From: DATKBT01 sp035546295
GTDB taxonomy: Bacteria > Acidobacteriota > Thermoanaerobaculia > Multivoradales > Multivoraceae
Direction: 5' to 3'
Length of the DNA: 64,000 nt
NCBI GenBank assembly: GCA_035546295.1
Contig: DATKBT010000014.1
Span: 1-64,000, forward strand
In this document: positions 1 through 9,068 of the stretch, piece by piece
How the letters are laid out: each line of letters starts with the position of its first letter
Numbering within the stretch: position 1 is the first letter of the stretch
Made by a program: the position numbers and the translations under genes
Notes under the pieces: model-generated
Seen by the model: only the letters and a program-made list of their open reading frames with translations
What the model was told of the DNA's origin: nothing
Databases searched by the model: none

Positions 1-357
1 CTCGACCCCCGCCTCGTAGGCAGCCTTGACCAGGATCCCGTCCATCGCCAGGTTCTGCGAGCAGGGACCCTGATGGAGGTCCACGAAGCCGCGCCCGCCG
101 TGGATGGCGGCCAGGTGGAAGACCACGTCGGCCCCCTCGACGGCCTTCTGCGCGACGCCGGGCAGCAGCAGGTCGTCCTCGACGAACTCGACGACGCCAG
201 CGTCGAGGTGGTGCTGGATGTTCGCCAAACGGCCGCTGGTGAGGTCGTCGACGACACGAACTCGGCTCGCGCCCTTGAGCGCGAGATGGTCGATTAGATG
301 AGAGCTGATGAAGGAGGCGCCCCCGGTGACGAGGACGTGCTTGTCGGGCCAGTTCAT
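1..357 (-). CDS. NAD-dependent sugar epimerase/dehydratase, N-terminal part
   Basis: Extended short-chain dehydrogenase, 119 residues visible, running off the left edge; the start is the ATG at 357. The N-terminus is a Rossmann fold: strand, glycine-rich loop TGGASFISSH at about residues 10-19, the VVDDLTSG segment that follows the second strand, and FHLAA after the fourth strand. These are typical of nucleotide-sugar epimerases and dehydratases. The third Gly of the usual TGGxGFIGSH loop is Ser, and the following Gly is also Ser. The catalytic YxxxK lies outside the window. It diverges from the glycosyltransferase starting at 538 across a 180-base gap. A role in making a nucleotide sugar for the adjacent glycan locus is inferred; the substrate is unknown. 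Confidence 0.85.
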   Translation of the reverse strand, partial: MNWPDKHVLVTGGASFISSHLIDHLALKGASRVRVVDDLTSGRLANIQHHLDAGVVEFVEDDLLLPGVAQKAVEGADVVFHLAAIHGGRGFVDLHQGPCSQNLAMDGILVKAAYEAGVE

Positions 358-537
358 GAGGAAACCATTCGTAGATCGTTGAGAGGCCAGGGCTGAGTAC
401 GAGAGTCTACCGGGGGAGCTTCGGAGCGGGCAAACAAACCGTTGGGCCTATCGCCACGCATGACATCGCAGCTCCGGTCGTATGGCGGGCTGCCCCATCG
501 GGGCGGAGGACAAGTGGATGGCGACCCGTTAGCCTCT

Positions 538-1410
538 ATGAGCTTGAGCCGATGCACTGCGCCGATCGAGGTCCGCACTTTGCTCTGCCATGCCCATGTG
601 GCGATGGCGAAGCTCTGCCTCGGCAGTCTCGTGCGGCACGTCACCGACCGGCTGGAGCTGGTGATCCACGACGACGGGACGCTCACGCCGGAGGACGTCG
701 CGGAGCTCAGAGCCGAGCTCGGTCCGTTCGCGTTGGTGACTCGTGCGGAGGCCGACGAACGCGTGTCGGAGGCACTCGCCTCCCGGCCATCCACTCGACG
801 GTTCCGAGAGCGGAACCCGCTCGCGCTGAAGCTGGTCGACTTCGCGGCGCTGAGTGAGCGGGAGGTCATTTGCGGTGTCGATTCCGACGTCTTGGCTCTG
901 CGTCCCTGTTCAGGGCTGTTCGACCTACAGAGCAGCGCCGACGCTCTCTTCATGGAGGACGTCCAGAACGCGTACGGGATCAGGTCCTGGCAGTTGCTCG
1001 TCGAGCGCCGCCTGCTCCTCTGGCAGCGGATCAACTCTGGGATCTTCGCGATTCGTGCCGCGCTCTACGATCCTGAGCTCCTGGAGTGGTTTCTCGGACA
1101 TCCTCGTTTCGACAAGACGCCGGTCTGGTCCGAGCAGACCGCGTGGGCCCTGATGGCGGGTCGCGGTCGGTGTCGTACGCTCGACCACCGACTGGTTACG
1201 TTCCCGGACCGGCCTTGGGCCTCGGATGCCGCCGTACTCCACTTCGTGGAACCTCTGCGGCGCCATCTCGATGACGTCGCTCGGCGCGCGGCGGGCCGGG
1301 ACGAGACGGAATCAGTGACCATCCGCTCCGTCGCCGCCAGACGGCTGACCTGGCGCGCGCTCCTGGCATCCGAGATCGTCCGTCGGCTCAGCCGAGGAGC
1401 AGCCCGGTGA
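538..1410 (+). CDS. Putative glycosyltransferase with DxD motif
   Basis: 290-residue protein with GT-A-like features: VIHDDGTLT near residues 42-50, VDSDVL (DxD-type metal/nucleotide-sugar site) near 114-119, NSGIF near 156-160 and SEQTAW near 188-193. The order resembles GT8-like or uncharacterised sugar transferases of surface-glycan loci. I prefer the ATG at 538 because homology-like sequence begins just after it; the same frame is open back to 442, and no strong ribosome site is visible for either. The gene is convergent with the carbamoyltransferase gene, the two stops lying 2 bases apart. It is the only plus-strand gene in the first 30 kb. Donor and acceptor cannot be told. Confidence 0.75.
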   Translation: MSLSRCTAPIEVRTLLCHAHVAMAKLCLGSLVRHVTDRLELVIHDDGTLTPEDVAELRAELGPFALVTRAEADERVSEALASRPSTRRFRERNPLALKLVDFAALSEREVICGVDSDVLALRPCSGLFDLQSSADALFMEDVQNAYGIRSWQLLVERRLLLWQRINSGIFAIRAALYDPELLEWFLGHPRFDKTPVWSEQTAWALMAGRGRCRTLDHRLVTFPDRPWASDAAVLHFVEPLRRHLDDVARRAAGRDETESVTIRSVAARRLTWRALLASEIVRRLSRGAAR

Positions 1411-1412
1411 GC

Positions 1413-3167
1413 TCAGCGACGCGTGACCACCACCGACTCCAGCACCAAGCGGTCCATCTTCGTACGCAGGAAGCAATCCAACGCCTGCTCCGGCGTGTCG
1501 ACGATCGGCTCGTTCTCGTTGAACGAGGTATTGAGCACGATCGGGACCCCGGTCTGCGTCTCGAATTCCCGGATCAGCCGCCAGTAGCGGTGGTTCGTGC
1601 GTTCGGTCACAGTTTGCAGGCGCCCCGAGCCGTCGACGTGGGTGACCGCCGGGATCTCGGTCCGCTTCTCGGGCCGGATCGGGTAGACCTTGATCATGAA
1701 GGGATCGGGGTAGTCGATGGTGAACCACTCGCCGGTGCGCTCGGCGAGGATCGAAGGTGCGAACGGGCGGAACGATTCGCGCCGCTTGATCTTGAGGTTG
1801 AGGATCTCCTTCATGTCGCCGCGACGCGGGTCGCCCAAGATCGAGCGGTTGCCGAGTGCCCGCGGGCCCCACTCCGAGCGACCCTGGAACCACCCCACCA
1901 CCTCGCCGCGCGCGATCGCCACCGCGGTCTCGCGCAGCAGCCAGTCCTCGGGCGGGGTCTCGATCGTCAGCTCACCCCAGGATCCGTCCCGCCCCTCGCT
2001 GCCCGGGACCCCCGCGGCGAGCGCGGCACGGATGCGCGCCTCGTCGTAGCGCGGGCCCCAGTAGCAGTGCTCCATCTGGAAACCGCGCGGCTGCTCGAGG
2101 ATCGCATGGTGGACGTAGAGAGCCGCCCCCAGTGAGGTCCCGGCGTCGCTGGCGGCCGCCTGGATGTAGACGTCCTCGACGTCGGTGCGCTCGAACAGCT
2201 TCCCGTTGGCGAGTGAGTTCATCGCGCAGCCGCCGGCCAGGCACAGGCGCTTGTGGCCGGTACGCTGCTGGAGCGCGCGCACCAGCGCGAAGAAGCGGTC
2301 CTCGTAGACCTTCTGCATCGAGGCCGCGATGTCCTTGTGGCGTTGCTCGAGCTCGTCCTCGGGCTGGCGGGCGGGTCCCAGCAGGTCCTCGAGCCTGGGC
2401 GTGAAGATCGGACCGAGCACCGGCGCTCCGTCGTCCCAGCTCATGTCGACCCCTTCGGAGAGGTGCCGGAAGTAGTGGAGGTCGAGCCGGAAGGCGCCGT
2501 TTGGGGCGGCGGGGACGATGGTCGCGAGCTGCTCTCCGAAACGGGGCTCCCCGTAGGCGGCGAGCCCCATGACCTTGTACTCGTCGCCGAACTTGGGAAA
2601 GCCGAGGTACTGGGTCAGCGCCGTGTAGTACTGACCCAGCGAGTGCGGGTAGTGGACGCGGTCGAGCACCTCGATCCGGTTGCCCCTGCCGACCGCCATC
2701 ATGGTCGAGACGAAGTCGCCGAAGCCATCGACCGTGAGGCACATGGCCTCCTCCCACGGCGAGCAGTAGAAGGCCGACGCGATGTGGGCGAGATGGTGCT
2801 CGACAGGGTGGATCCTCGGCGCCTCGCCGAACGCCCTGCGCAGCCGCTCCTCCAGCGAGGAGACGGCGGCCAGGTTGCGCAGGCGCGCCAGCGCGCGCTT
2901 CAGGCTGCGCGGGTTGGTCGCGGCGAGCAACGCCTTGCGCAGGAAGTACGCCTTGGGTTGGCGGGAGACGGCGACGCCGTCGAGCGCGGCGAGCGAGTCG
3001 ATCCCGAGCTCTTCGAGGCAGAAGCGCGTCGCGAGCTCCGGAAATCCCGCCCAGTGCTTGATGCGTCGGAAGCGCTCCTCCTCGACGCCGGCGACGAAGG
3101 CGCCGTCTTTGACCGCCGCCGCGGAAGCGTCGGCGTGGAAGGCGTTGAGGCCGATCAGGCGGGTCAA
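1413..3167 (-). CDS. Carbamoyltransferase, NodU/CmcH family
   Basis: 584 residues, normal for the family. The N-terminal half is the Kae1-like ATP/carbamoyl-phosphate fold, with HHLAH at about 124-128 (metal-binding histidines) and VDGFGD at about 146-151. The C-terminal half carries SEWGPRALGNRSIL near 431-444, RESFRPFAP near 463-471 and NTSFN near 546-550, all family signatures. Members move a carbamoyl group from carbamoyl phosphate via carbamoyl-adenylate to a hydroxyl of a sugar or other metabolite. It is the last gene of the long glycan operon, so carbamoylation of a sugar in the polymer is inferred. The start is TTG at 3167: it shares TTGA with the upstream stop and has AGGAGC 7 bases before it. 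Confidence 0.93.
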   Translation of the reverse strand: MTRLIGLNAFHADASAAAVKDGAFVAGVEEERFRRIKHWAGFPELATRFCLEELGIDSLAALDGVAVSRQPKAYFLRKALLAATNPRSLKRALARLRNLAAVSSLEERLRRAFGEAPRIHPVEHHLAHIASAFYCSPWEEAMCLTVDGFGDFVSTMMAVGRGNRIEVLDRVHYPHSLGQYYTALTQYLGFPKFGDEYKVMGLAAYGEPRFGEQLATIVPAAPNGAFRLDLHYFRHLSEGVDMSWDDGAPVLGPIFTPRLEDLLGPARQPEDELEQRHKDIAASMQKVYEDRFFALVRALQQRTGHKRLCLAGGCAMNSLANGKLFERTDVEDVYIQAAASDAGTSLGAALYVHHAILEQPRGFQMEHCYWGPRYDEARIRAALAAGVPGSEGRDGSWGELTIETPPEDWLLRETAVAIARGEVVGWFQGRSEWGPRALGNRSILGDPRRGDMKEILNLKIKRRESFRPFAPSILAERTGEWFTIDYPDPFMIKVYPIRPEKRTEIPAVTHVDGSGRLQTVTERTNHRYWRLIREFETQTGVPIVLNTSFNENEPIVDTPEQALDCFLRTKMDRLVLESVVVTRR

Positions 3168-4069
3168 GGCGGAAGCTCCTCGGCGGCCGGCGCGCGCTCG
3201 CTCAGGGCCTTCGTGGCCGCTTCCTCGTGAAGCAGCTCCTCGAGCCGCACGTCCACCACCAGCCGGAACCAGAACGCCTGGAGGAAGTGGAAGACGAACC
3301 CCTGCTTGCCGTCGAGTATCCCCAGCAGCAGGAAGTAGCGGTAGAGGAAGTAGAGGAATGGGCGCACGAACAGGGGCAGCCGGTAGTACCGCGATTTGAG
3401 CCAGAGCACGCGCTGGTCGCGGGTCCCGAACAACCGCGGCTCGGTCTTGAAGGCGATCCCCCCGCGTCGCCGGGTCCGCTCCTCCTGGGCGAAGGCTTCG
3501 GCGTAGCGCAGGTGCTTCTCCAGGTAGAAGAGGATGCGCTCCTCCTTGAGGTTGCGCTCTTCGAGCGGGTGCTTCAGGCGACCGACCGTACCGTCGACGT
3601 AGACGCGGGTGTCCTGCTCGACCGGGTCGAGCTCGCCGCGGTCGCGACGGAACAGCTTGAGCAGGTGCTTGTTGCCGTAGCCCCCGAACCGGATCCACTT
3701 GCCGCGGAAGATCTGCTTGCGGCGTATATAAAACGCGCCTTCGGGGATCGCGCGCCCGTCGAACAGGCGCTCGAGCTCGGCACGCAGCTCCGGCGTCACC
3801 GCCTGGTCGGCCTCGAGGATGAGCACCCAGTCGTTGCGGATCGGCAGGTTGTCGAGCCCCCACTGGAAGATCCACGGGATGATTCGCTCGTGCTCGTAGG
3901 GGAGGTCGACGACCTGCTCCGCGTAGCGCCGCGCGATCTCGACCGTCCGATCCGAGCTCTCCGAGTCGATCACCAGGATCTGGTCGACCCAACCGTGCAC
4001 GCTCGCCAGCGTGCGTCCGATGTTGAGCTCCTCGTTACGGGTGACGGCGAGGACGGTGACCGGAATCAT
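3164..4069 (-). CDS. Glycosyltransferase family 2 (WaaE/KdtX-like)
   Basis: 301 residues. GT-A fold start VTVLAVTRNEELNIGRTL, then VIDSESSDRT near 33-42 and ILEADQAVT near 83-91, where EAD stands at the usual DxD metal site. A basic, aromatic C-terminal third (RPFLYFLYRYFLLLG near 240) suggests peripheral or monotopic membrane contact, as in the lipopolysaccharide-core transferases of the WaaE group. It would add one sugar on the cytoplasmic face. It overlaps the upstream GT4 gene by ATGA and the downstream carbamoyltransferase gene by TTGA, so all three are probably translationally coupled. Substrate unknown. Confidence 0.9.
   Translation of the reverse strand: MIPVTVLAVTRNEELNIGRTLASVHGWVDQILVIDSESSDRTVEIARRYAEQVVDLPYEHERIIPWIFQWGLDNLPIRNDWVLILEADQAVTPELRAELERLFDGRAIPEGAFYIRRKQIFRGKWIRFGGYGNKHLLKLFRRDRGELDPVEQDTRVYVDGTVGRLKHPLEERNLKEERILFYLEKHLRYAEAFAQEERTRRRGGIAFKTEPRLFGTRDQRVLWLKSRYYRLPLFVRPFLYFLYRYFLLLGILDGKQGFVFHFLQAFWFRLVVDVRLEELLHEEAATKALSERAPAAEELPP
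3175..3180 (-). promoter_or_regulatory. Ribosome binding site for the TTG-started carbamoyltransferase
   Basis: AGGAGC on the minus strand, 7 bases before the TTG at 3167 and inside the end of the upstream glycosyltransferase gene. It decides the start, because the same frame is open far upstream to 3992 in the shadow of the GT2 gene. Confidence 0.6.
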
Positions 4070-5220
4070 CGGGAGAGAGGGCGGCCGGGCGGAGCGGGAG
4101 GACGAATGGATCGGGCGGCGCCGAGGATTGCCTGCCAGGTCGCCGCGTAGTCCCACCTCGCGAGGATTTCCTCGTTGGCGTGGGCCACCTGGCGCCGGTC
4201 GAGTGCAAGCGAAGCCTCGATGGCGGCGGCGAGAGCTTGGGGATCACCCGCAGGATATCGAGATCCGTTGCGTCCCGGTTCGATGAGGTCGACCCCCGCG
4301 CCGACTCGATCGGAGGTGACCACCGGCAACCCCGAGGCCATCGCCTCCGCTACCGACACCCCCCAGCGCTCCTCGGCTGGGGCGTGAACGAACAGGTCGC
4401 TCGCGCCGTAGAGCGCCGGCAGCTCCGGATACGGGTGGTAGCCGAGGAAGCGCACCCGGCCGGGAGCCGACACGGCGCAGCGCTGCTCGAGCTCGGTGCG
4501 TCGTGGCCCGTCTCCGGCCAGAACCAGAACGTGATCGGCGGGGAGCGCAGGCAGCGCGGCAAAGAGATCGGCGGGCGTCTCGCGCTCGTTGAGCTTGGCC
4601 ACCGCGAGGATCGCTCGGGCGCCGGCCGGGATGCCGAGCTCCCCCTGCAGGCGCTCGCGCCGTTCGCTCTCGAGTCGCGAGCAACTGCGGAACGCGTCGA
4701 CGTCGACGGCGTAGGGGAAGAGCCCGATCCGCTCCCGCGAGACGCCGAGCCCGACCAGGTAGTCGATGGTCAGCGTGCCGACCGCCAGGAACCGGGAGTA
4801 GACCCGCTTCAAGACCGCGAACACCAGCCGCTTGATCGTGCTCGGCGGTGGATCTCGGGGGAAGGTGACGGAGTCGATCCGCAACGCCAGGGGAGCTCCT
4901 GCGCGCCGCGCCGCCAGCGCGCCGCGCAGGTAGGGGAGCTGCGTGTAGCCATTGACGATGAACAGGTCACACCCGTGCTCGAGGATGTGGCGACGGATCG
5001 CACCGGCCTGACCGTTGGCCTGTAGGACGGTCGAGGGGTAGCCGCCGAGCAGGTCGATTCCCCAGCTCACCTCCTGCCCCAGCTCGGCATCGAACACTGC
5101 GGCGCTGGGCTCGGGGCGGGTGAATAGGACGTGGAGCTCGTGTTCAGGGTCGCGATTGGCGAAACGGAAGAACGGCGCCTCGAACTGGGTGGGCCGCTCA
5201 ACGAGGAAGGCGATGTTCAT
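4066..5220 (-). CDS. Glycosyltransferase family 4, GT-B fold
   Basis: 384 residues. N-terminal acceptor domain from MNIAFLVERP; the C-terminal donor domain has ILAVAKLNERE, VLVLAGDGP and the nucleotide-sugar motif EERWGVSVAEAMASGLP, giving the E-x7-E pair near 296-304. A long Arg-rich helix (ESERRERLQGEL) links the domains. Start ATG at 5220 overlaps the upstream stop (ATGA), and its own stop overlaps the GT2 start in the same way. A retaining glycosyl transfer step in the assembly of the repeat unit is inferred; the linkage is unknown. Confidence 0.92.
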   Translation of the reverse strand: MNIAFLVERPTQFEAPFFRFANRDPEHELHVLFTRPEPSAAVFDAELGQEVSWGIDLLGGYPSTVLQANGQAGAIRRHILEHGCDLFIVNGYTQLPYLRGALAARRAGAPLALRIDSVTFPRDPPPSTIKRLVFAVLKRVYSRFLAVGTLTIDYLVGLGVSRERIGLFPYAVDVDAFRSCSRLESERRERLQGELGIPAGARAILAVAKLNERETPADLFAALPALPADHVLVLAGDGPRRTELEQRCAVSAPGRVRFLGYHPYPELPALYGASDLFVHAPAEERWGVSVAEAMASGLPVVTSDRVGAGVDLIEPGRNGSRYPAGDPQALAAAIEASLALDRRQVAHANEEILARWDYAATWQAILGAARSIRPPAPPGRPLSR

Positions 5221-6407
5221 CGACGCCTGGGCGCTGCTTCGGCGGTCGAGACGGCGGCGTCGTAGACCTCGACCATGGCCGCGGCGACGCGACTCCAATC
5301 GAAGCGTCGACGGGCCGCCTCGAGTCCTCGCCGGCCCATTGCTGTTCGTGCTTCGGTGTCGCATATCAGCCTGGTCAGCGCGCCGGTCCACGCCTCCGCC
5401 TCGCCCGCCACGACGAGCCCGGCGCCCTCGTCGGCGACCGTCGCGGCCAACCCGACCTCGGGGGTGACAACCACCGGCGCGCCGAGAGCCATCGCCTCGA
5501 TCACGACATTGCCGAAGTTCTCGGAGTGGGAGGGAAGGACGAGGGCCAGAGCCCCGGCGAGCAGGGCGGCACGGTCGGCGCCGTGAACGGCGCCGCAGAA
5601 ACGGATGCGGTCCGCCGCGCCGCGCTCGCGCGCCTGCTGCTCGAGACTCGGCTGCAATCGCTCCTCGTCGTTGCCCGCGATCAGCAGGCGTGCACCCTCG
5701 AGACCGGCGATCCAGGAGATGAGGCGATCGAGCCCCTTCTTCCACGAGATGCGGCCGAGGAACAGGAAGTAGGGACCCGCAGCGATCGCGGACGCGATGG
5801 CTTCCGAGGGCGCCATGCTCCGATCCGCGAGCAACGCGTCGACGTCGACGCCGTTGGGGACGACATGGATGGGCGGCAGGTCGAGCGCCATACGTCCGAG
5901 ATCGGTGGCCTCGAGCTCCGTCGTCACGTGGATCGCGCTGGCGCGCTCGATCGTGCGGCGCTCGACGGCGCGCAGCCAGAGCGACTTGCGCAGCCGCCCG
6001 CGCGAGCGCAACAGCTCGGGCACCAGCATGCCGCGGGGCGCCAGGACGTAGGGCTTGCCCGCCTGCTCGGCGATACGTGCAGCCGAGGAGGTGAAGGCGA
6101 GAAAGACCGAGTGCAGGTGGAGCACGTCGAAGGCGTCGACCCCTGCCACGAGCGCGCGTTTCATCGCTGGCGAGGAGCAGAGCCGGCGCGGCCGCGGGAC
6201 CGGGAAGTAGCGAACTTCGACTCCGTCCCGATCGATGGGAGCATCGGGTTCGACTTCGAGGAAGGTGTCGCCATGGAGGTTGGTCGTGAAGACCGAGATG
6301 CGATGCCCGGCCGCCGCCAGCGCACGTGAGAGGCCGTGGACGGCGAGTGCGGGTCCTCCGTGTCGCCAGGCCGGCAAGTAGGTCGGGATGACCTGGAGGA
6401 CGTTCAC
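5217..6407 (-). CDS. Glycosyltransferase family 4
   Basis: 396 residues. Typical opening NVLQVIPTYLPAWRHGGP with the GGP acceptor-domain loop, VVPNGVD near 197-203 between domains, FLGRISWKKG near 230-239, and HSENFGNVVIEAMALG giving E-x7-E. The start is a GTG at 6407 sharing GTGA with the stop of the upstream transferase; no ATG gives the same well-formed N-terminus. Closest in style to the poly-sugar GT4 proteins of capsule and O-antigen clusters. The acceptor and donor are not readable from the sequence. Confidence 0.9.
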   Translation of the reverse strand: MNVLQVIPTYLPAWRHGGPALAVHGLSRALAAAGHRISVFTTNLHGDTFLEVEPDAPIDRDGVEVRYFPVPRPRRLCSSPAMKRALVAGVDAFDVLHLHSVFLAFTSSAARIAEQAGKPYVLAPRGMLVPELLRSRGRLRKSLWLRAVERRTIERASAIHVTTELEATDLGRMALDLPPIHVVPNGVDVDALLADRSMAPSEAIASAIAAGPYFLFLGRISWKKGLDRLISWIAGLEGARLLIAGNDEERLQPSLEQQARERGAADRIRFCGAVHGADRAALLAGALALVLPSHSENFGNVVIEAMALGAPVVVTPEVGLAATVADEGAGLVVAGEAEAWTGALTRLICDTEARTAMGRRGLEAARRRFDWSRVAAAMVEVYDAAVSTAEAAPRRR

Positions 6408-7633
6408 GGCGGAGGCGATCCTCTTCGCCCGGTGTCCTCGCGGTGAGCCTGCAGCAGCTCGCGGACGAGCTCTGCGAATCGCCGGTGATAGGCCTCCCAG
6501 CTCGCTGTCTCCGCCATCGTCCGGCAGGTCGGACCCATGCCGGCGAGGCGCGCACGCTGATCGACGCATGCCAGCAGCCTCCTCGTCAACGCGTCGAGGT
6601 CGTCGACCGGCACGATCCAGCCGGTCTCCTCGGGCCGCACCAGCTCCTTCGAGCCGACCATCTCGGAGACCACCACCGGCAGACCCGAGGCCAGGGCCTC
6701 CGCCACCACCATCCCGTAGGAGTCGTTGCGCGACGGCAGGACGAGACAGTGAGACCGCCGAAACACTTCGGCCAGCTCCTGCTGACCGACTGGGCCGAGG
6801 ATTTCGATTCCGGCGTGGCATTCGCGGGGAAGCGCGCTCTCGGCGTCGCCGGCAGGACCAACGAGAGCCAGCCTGGCGTCCGGCCGGCTCCTGTAGGCCT
6901 CTTCGAAGGCTTTTACGAGCAGATCGAAGGCCTTGCGCCGGATGCGAGCGCCCGCGAAGACGAAGCGGAAGGGACCGTCGCTCGACCGCGTCTCGCGCGG
7001 CGGCGTGAAGAGCTCGAGGTCGGCGCCGAGCAGCACGGAGTGGACCCGGTCCTCTGCCACGCCTGCCGCAACGTACGTTTCTCGCGCGATCGGCGAGACA
7101 GTGAGGATGTGGTGAGCAGTGGCGATCTCGGCGTCCTTGGTGGCGACGATCCGCCGGTGCAGGGAAGGTGGATCGGTCGTGCCGTGGAGGCGGTCTTGCG
7201 CGGCATGATGGAGAGATGGAGCGTCGAGCAGCGCGAGCGCTCCGTCGTAGCGAGCCAGGCGGAAGGTGGCGGCAGCGGAGATCTCGCAGCAAAGGACCGC
7301 AGCCGGGGCAGTCGCCCGCAGCCGTCTCGCCACCCATCGATCGAACTCACGGCATGCCACATAGTCGACCCAGGCGGCGGGCTTTCGGGGAAGGAGCGCA
7401 CCGCCTAGGCGCCGCAGTCCGGGGGTGAGCGGGCGCCACCGCGCTTTGTGCGCGGGCAGATCCACCGGACCGTATCCGTGGAGCCTGCTCAGAAGTCCGG
7501 AAAGGAGCACGCCGCCCTGTCGCGCCAGCGAGGGCGCGCCACTCCAGTAGCCAGTGAGGAGGCCCTGGCGATGGAGCGCGACGGCCGCCTGGTGCGAGTG
7601 TTGACGGCCTGGATGCGTGACCAGAACGGCCAC
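6404..7633 (-). CDS. Glycosyltransferase family 4
   Basis: 409 residues. The C-terminal donor domain is clear: VSPIARETYVAAGV, RFVFAGARIRRKAFD (the usual FxGRxxxxKG region in divergent form), LALVGPAGD and RNDSYGMVVAEALASGLP. In the last motif the first Glu of E-x7-E is Asp (D-S-Y-G-M-V-V-A-E), which is tolerated in the family. The N-terminal domain (MAVLVTHPGRQHSHQAA) is unlike that of the neighbours. Start ATG at 7633 lies one base downstream of the polymerase stop (7635), so the two are tightly coupled. Confidence 0.88.
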   Translation of the reverse strand: MAVLVTHPGRQHSHQAAVALHRQGLLTGYWSGAPSLARQGGVLLSGLLSRLHGYGPVDLPAHKARWRPLTPGLRRLGGALLPRKPAAWVDYVACREFDRWVARRLRATAPAAVLCCEISAAATFRLARYDGALALLDAPSLHHAAQDRLHGTTDPPSLHRRIVATKDAEIATAHHILTVSPIARETYVAAGVAEDRVHSVLLGADLELFTPPRETRSSDGPFRFVFAGARIRRKAFDLLVKAFEEAYRSRPDARLALVGPAGDAESALPRECHAGIEILGPVGQQELAEVFRRSHCLVLPSRNDSYGMVVAEALASGLPVVVSEMVGSKELVRPEETGWIVPVDDLDALTRRLLACVDQRARLAGMGPTCRTMAETASWEAYHRRFAELVRELLQAHREDTGRRGSPPP

Positions 7634-7634
7634 G

Positions 7635-9068
7635 TCAGGACGCTGCCGGCCGCAGATCGGGCGGTCGACGAACGAGCCGCTCCGGGCTCTCGTTCCTAGC
7701 GCAGACGGCGGAGCGCCGAACGGCGGCTCGCGCTCGCAGGTCGAGCCGCATCACCAGGGTGAGCAGGCCGGCAAAGAACCAGTAGTAGAGATCGGCGGTG
7801 ACGTTGAACACCATCCCGCCCGGGATGCTCACCAGGAAGAAGAGAAACGCAGAGATCGCGATGGCGCGATGGAACGAACCGCGAAGGGTCCAGATCTGCT
7901 GGAAGGCGACGACGACGAGGTAGAACCGTAGGGCATAGTTGAGGACGAATCCGACGATCCCGAGCTCGAGCATGACGCGACCGGGCTCGGCCTCGATCAT
8001 GGCTCCTTCGAGCCAGCTGTAGGGCCGCTGGCCTGGGGTCACCGCGACCGCCGTCTGGTGGGTCGCGCCGATCCCGACGCCGAACAAGCCCGCGCGGTCG
8101 AAGGCATCGATGGGCGACTTGAACGGCTCAAAGATGCGGCCGACGGTGTCGGTCGATTGGGTCGCACGCTGATAGAAGGCCTCGGCTGCCTCGGTGCCGG
8201 TGGCTCCGAGCATGGCCACCAGGATCCCGATGCCGAGACCGACACGCGCGAAGGTCTGCACCTTCTCGCGCTCCCGCAGGAACGACATCCACAGGAACAT
8301 CGGGAAGGTCAGCGCCAGAATGTAGACCGGACCGCGCGAGCCGCTCATGAACATGCCGGTCAGTGTGAGGCCCAGGGCGCCGTACACCAGCAGGTTGCCG
8401 CGCAACCGCCACCTGGTTACGGCGAGGATCACCAGCAGGAGGAGCGCGGTGACCTGCAGATAGGTGGCGAAGCCGGTGATGTAGGAAAAAGTCCCCGTGA
8501 CGCGGATGAAGCTCGAGGTTCCGAACCCTACGGGTCCTGCGCCGCCGTCCAACCGCGCGTAGGTGTTGAGGGGGCTGGAGCCAGGCGCGAGGAACTGAAG
8601 ACTCGCCAACAGCCCGACGGGGATCGCTAGGAGCGCATACCAACGCACGAAGCGAGCGAGTGAGCGCGTCTCGGGAAACGCCGCTGGGATCACCCACACG
8701 AGCGGCGCGTACAGCAGGTAAGCCTTGAAGCCGAGCAGGCCCACCAGGAGGTTGGGGAGCTGCGGATTGAAGACCTCGAGCGCGTACCAGGCCGTGCTCG
8801 CTGCGAGCAGCAGGTAGAAGCCGGGGAGGCGCGGCTGCGCGATCCGGGCCCAGCCGCGATCCTTGACGTAGCCGGCGTAGGCCGCGAGCAGCAGCGCGTC
8901 CTTTGCGAAGTAGACGAAGTCCTGCTGTGCGGGCAGCAGCCACTTGCGGATCGCACCCTCGAGCACCAGCAGGACCATGGCTGCGATTAGCGCTTGGCGC
9001 CACCGCTGGACAGCCAGGATGCCCACCCCGAGCGCAGCCGAGGCGAGCAGGAGGAGCTGGGAGTTCAT
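7635..9068 (-). CDS. Polytopic O-antigen polymerase/ligase-like protein (Wzy/WaaL type)
   Basis: 477 residues with about 11-12 hydrophobic segments and a large polar region near 290-360 holding GVGIGATHQTAVAV, probably the periplasmic loop. MSGSRGPVYIL near 255 resembles the SGSRG motif common in the O-antigen ligase superfamily. Such proteins polymerise undecaprenyl-linked repeat units (Wzy) or transfer the glycan to a final acceptor (WaaL); sequence alone does not separate these. Its place inside the transferase operon favours Wzy. Start ATG at 9068 overlaps the upstream stop (ATGA). The C-terminal 30 residues are Arg-rich and cytoplasmic-looking. A second protein of this superfamily lies at 30755-32179. 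Confidence 0.82.
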   Translation of the reverse strand: MNSQLLLLASAALGVGILAVQRWRQALIAAMVLLVLEGAIRKWLLPAQQDFVYFAKDALLLAAYAGYVKDRGWARIAQPRLPGFYLLLAASTAWYALEVFNPQLPNLLVGLLGFKAYLLYAPLVWVIPAAFPETRSLARFVRWYALLAIPVGLLASLQFLAPGSSPLNTYARLDGGAGPVGFGTSSFIRVTGTFSYITGFATYLQVTALLLLVILAVTRWRLRGNLLVYGALGLTLTGMFMSGSRGPVYILALTFPMFLWMSFLREREKVQTFARVGLGIGILVAMLGATGTEAAEAFYQRATQSTDTVGRIFEPFKSPIDAFDRAGLFGVGIGATHQTAVAVTPGQRPYSWLEGAMIEAEPGRVMLELGIVGFVLNYALRFYLVVVAFQQIWTLRGSFHRAIAISAFLFFLVSIPGGMVFNVTADLYYWFFAGLLTLVMRLDLRARAAVRRSAVCARNESPERLVRRPPDLRPAAS

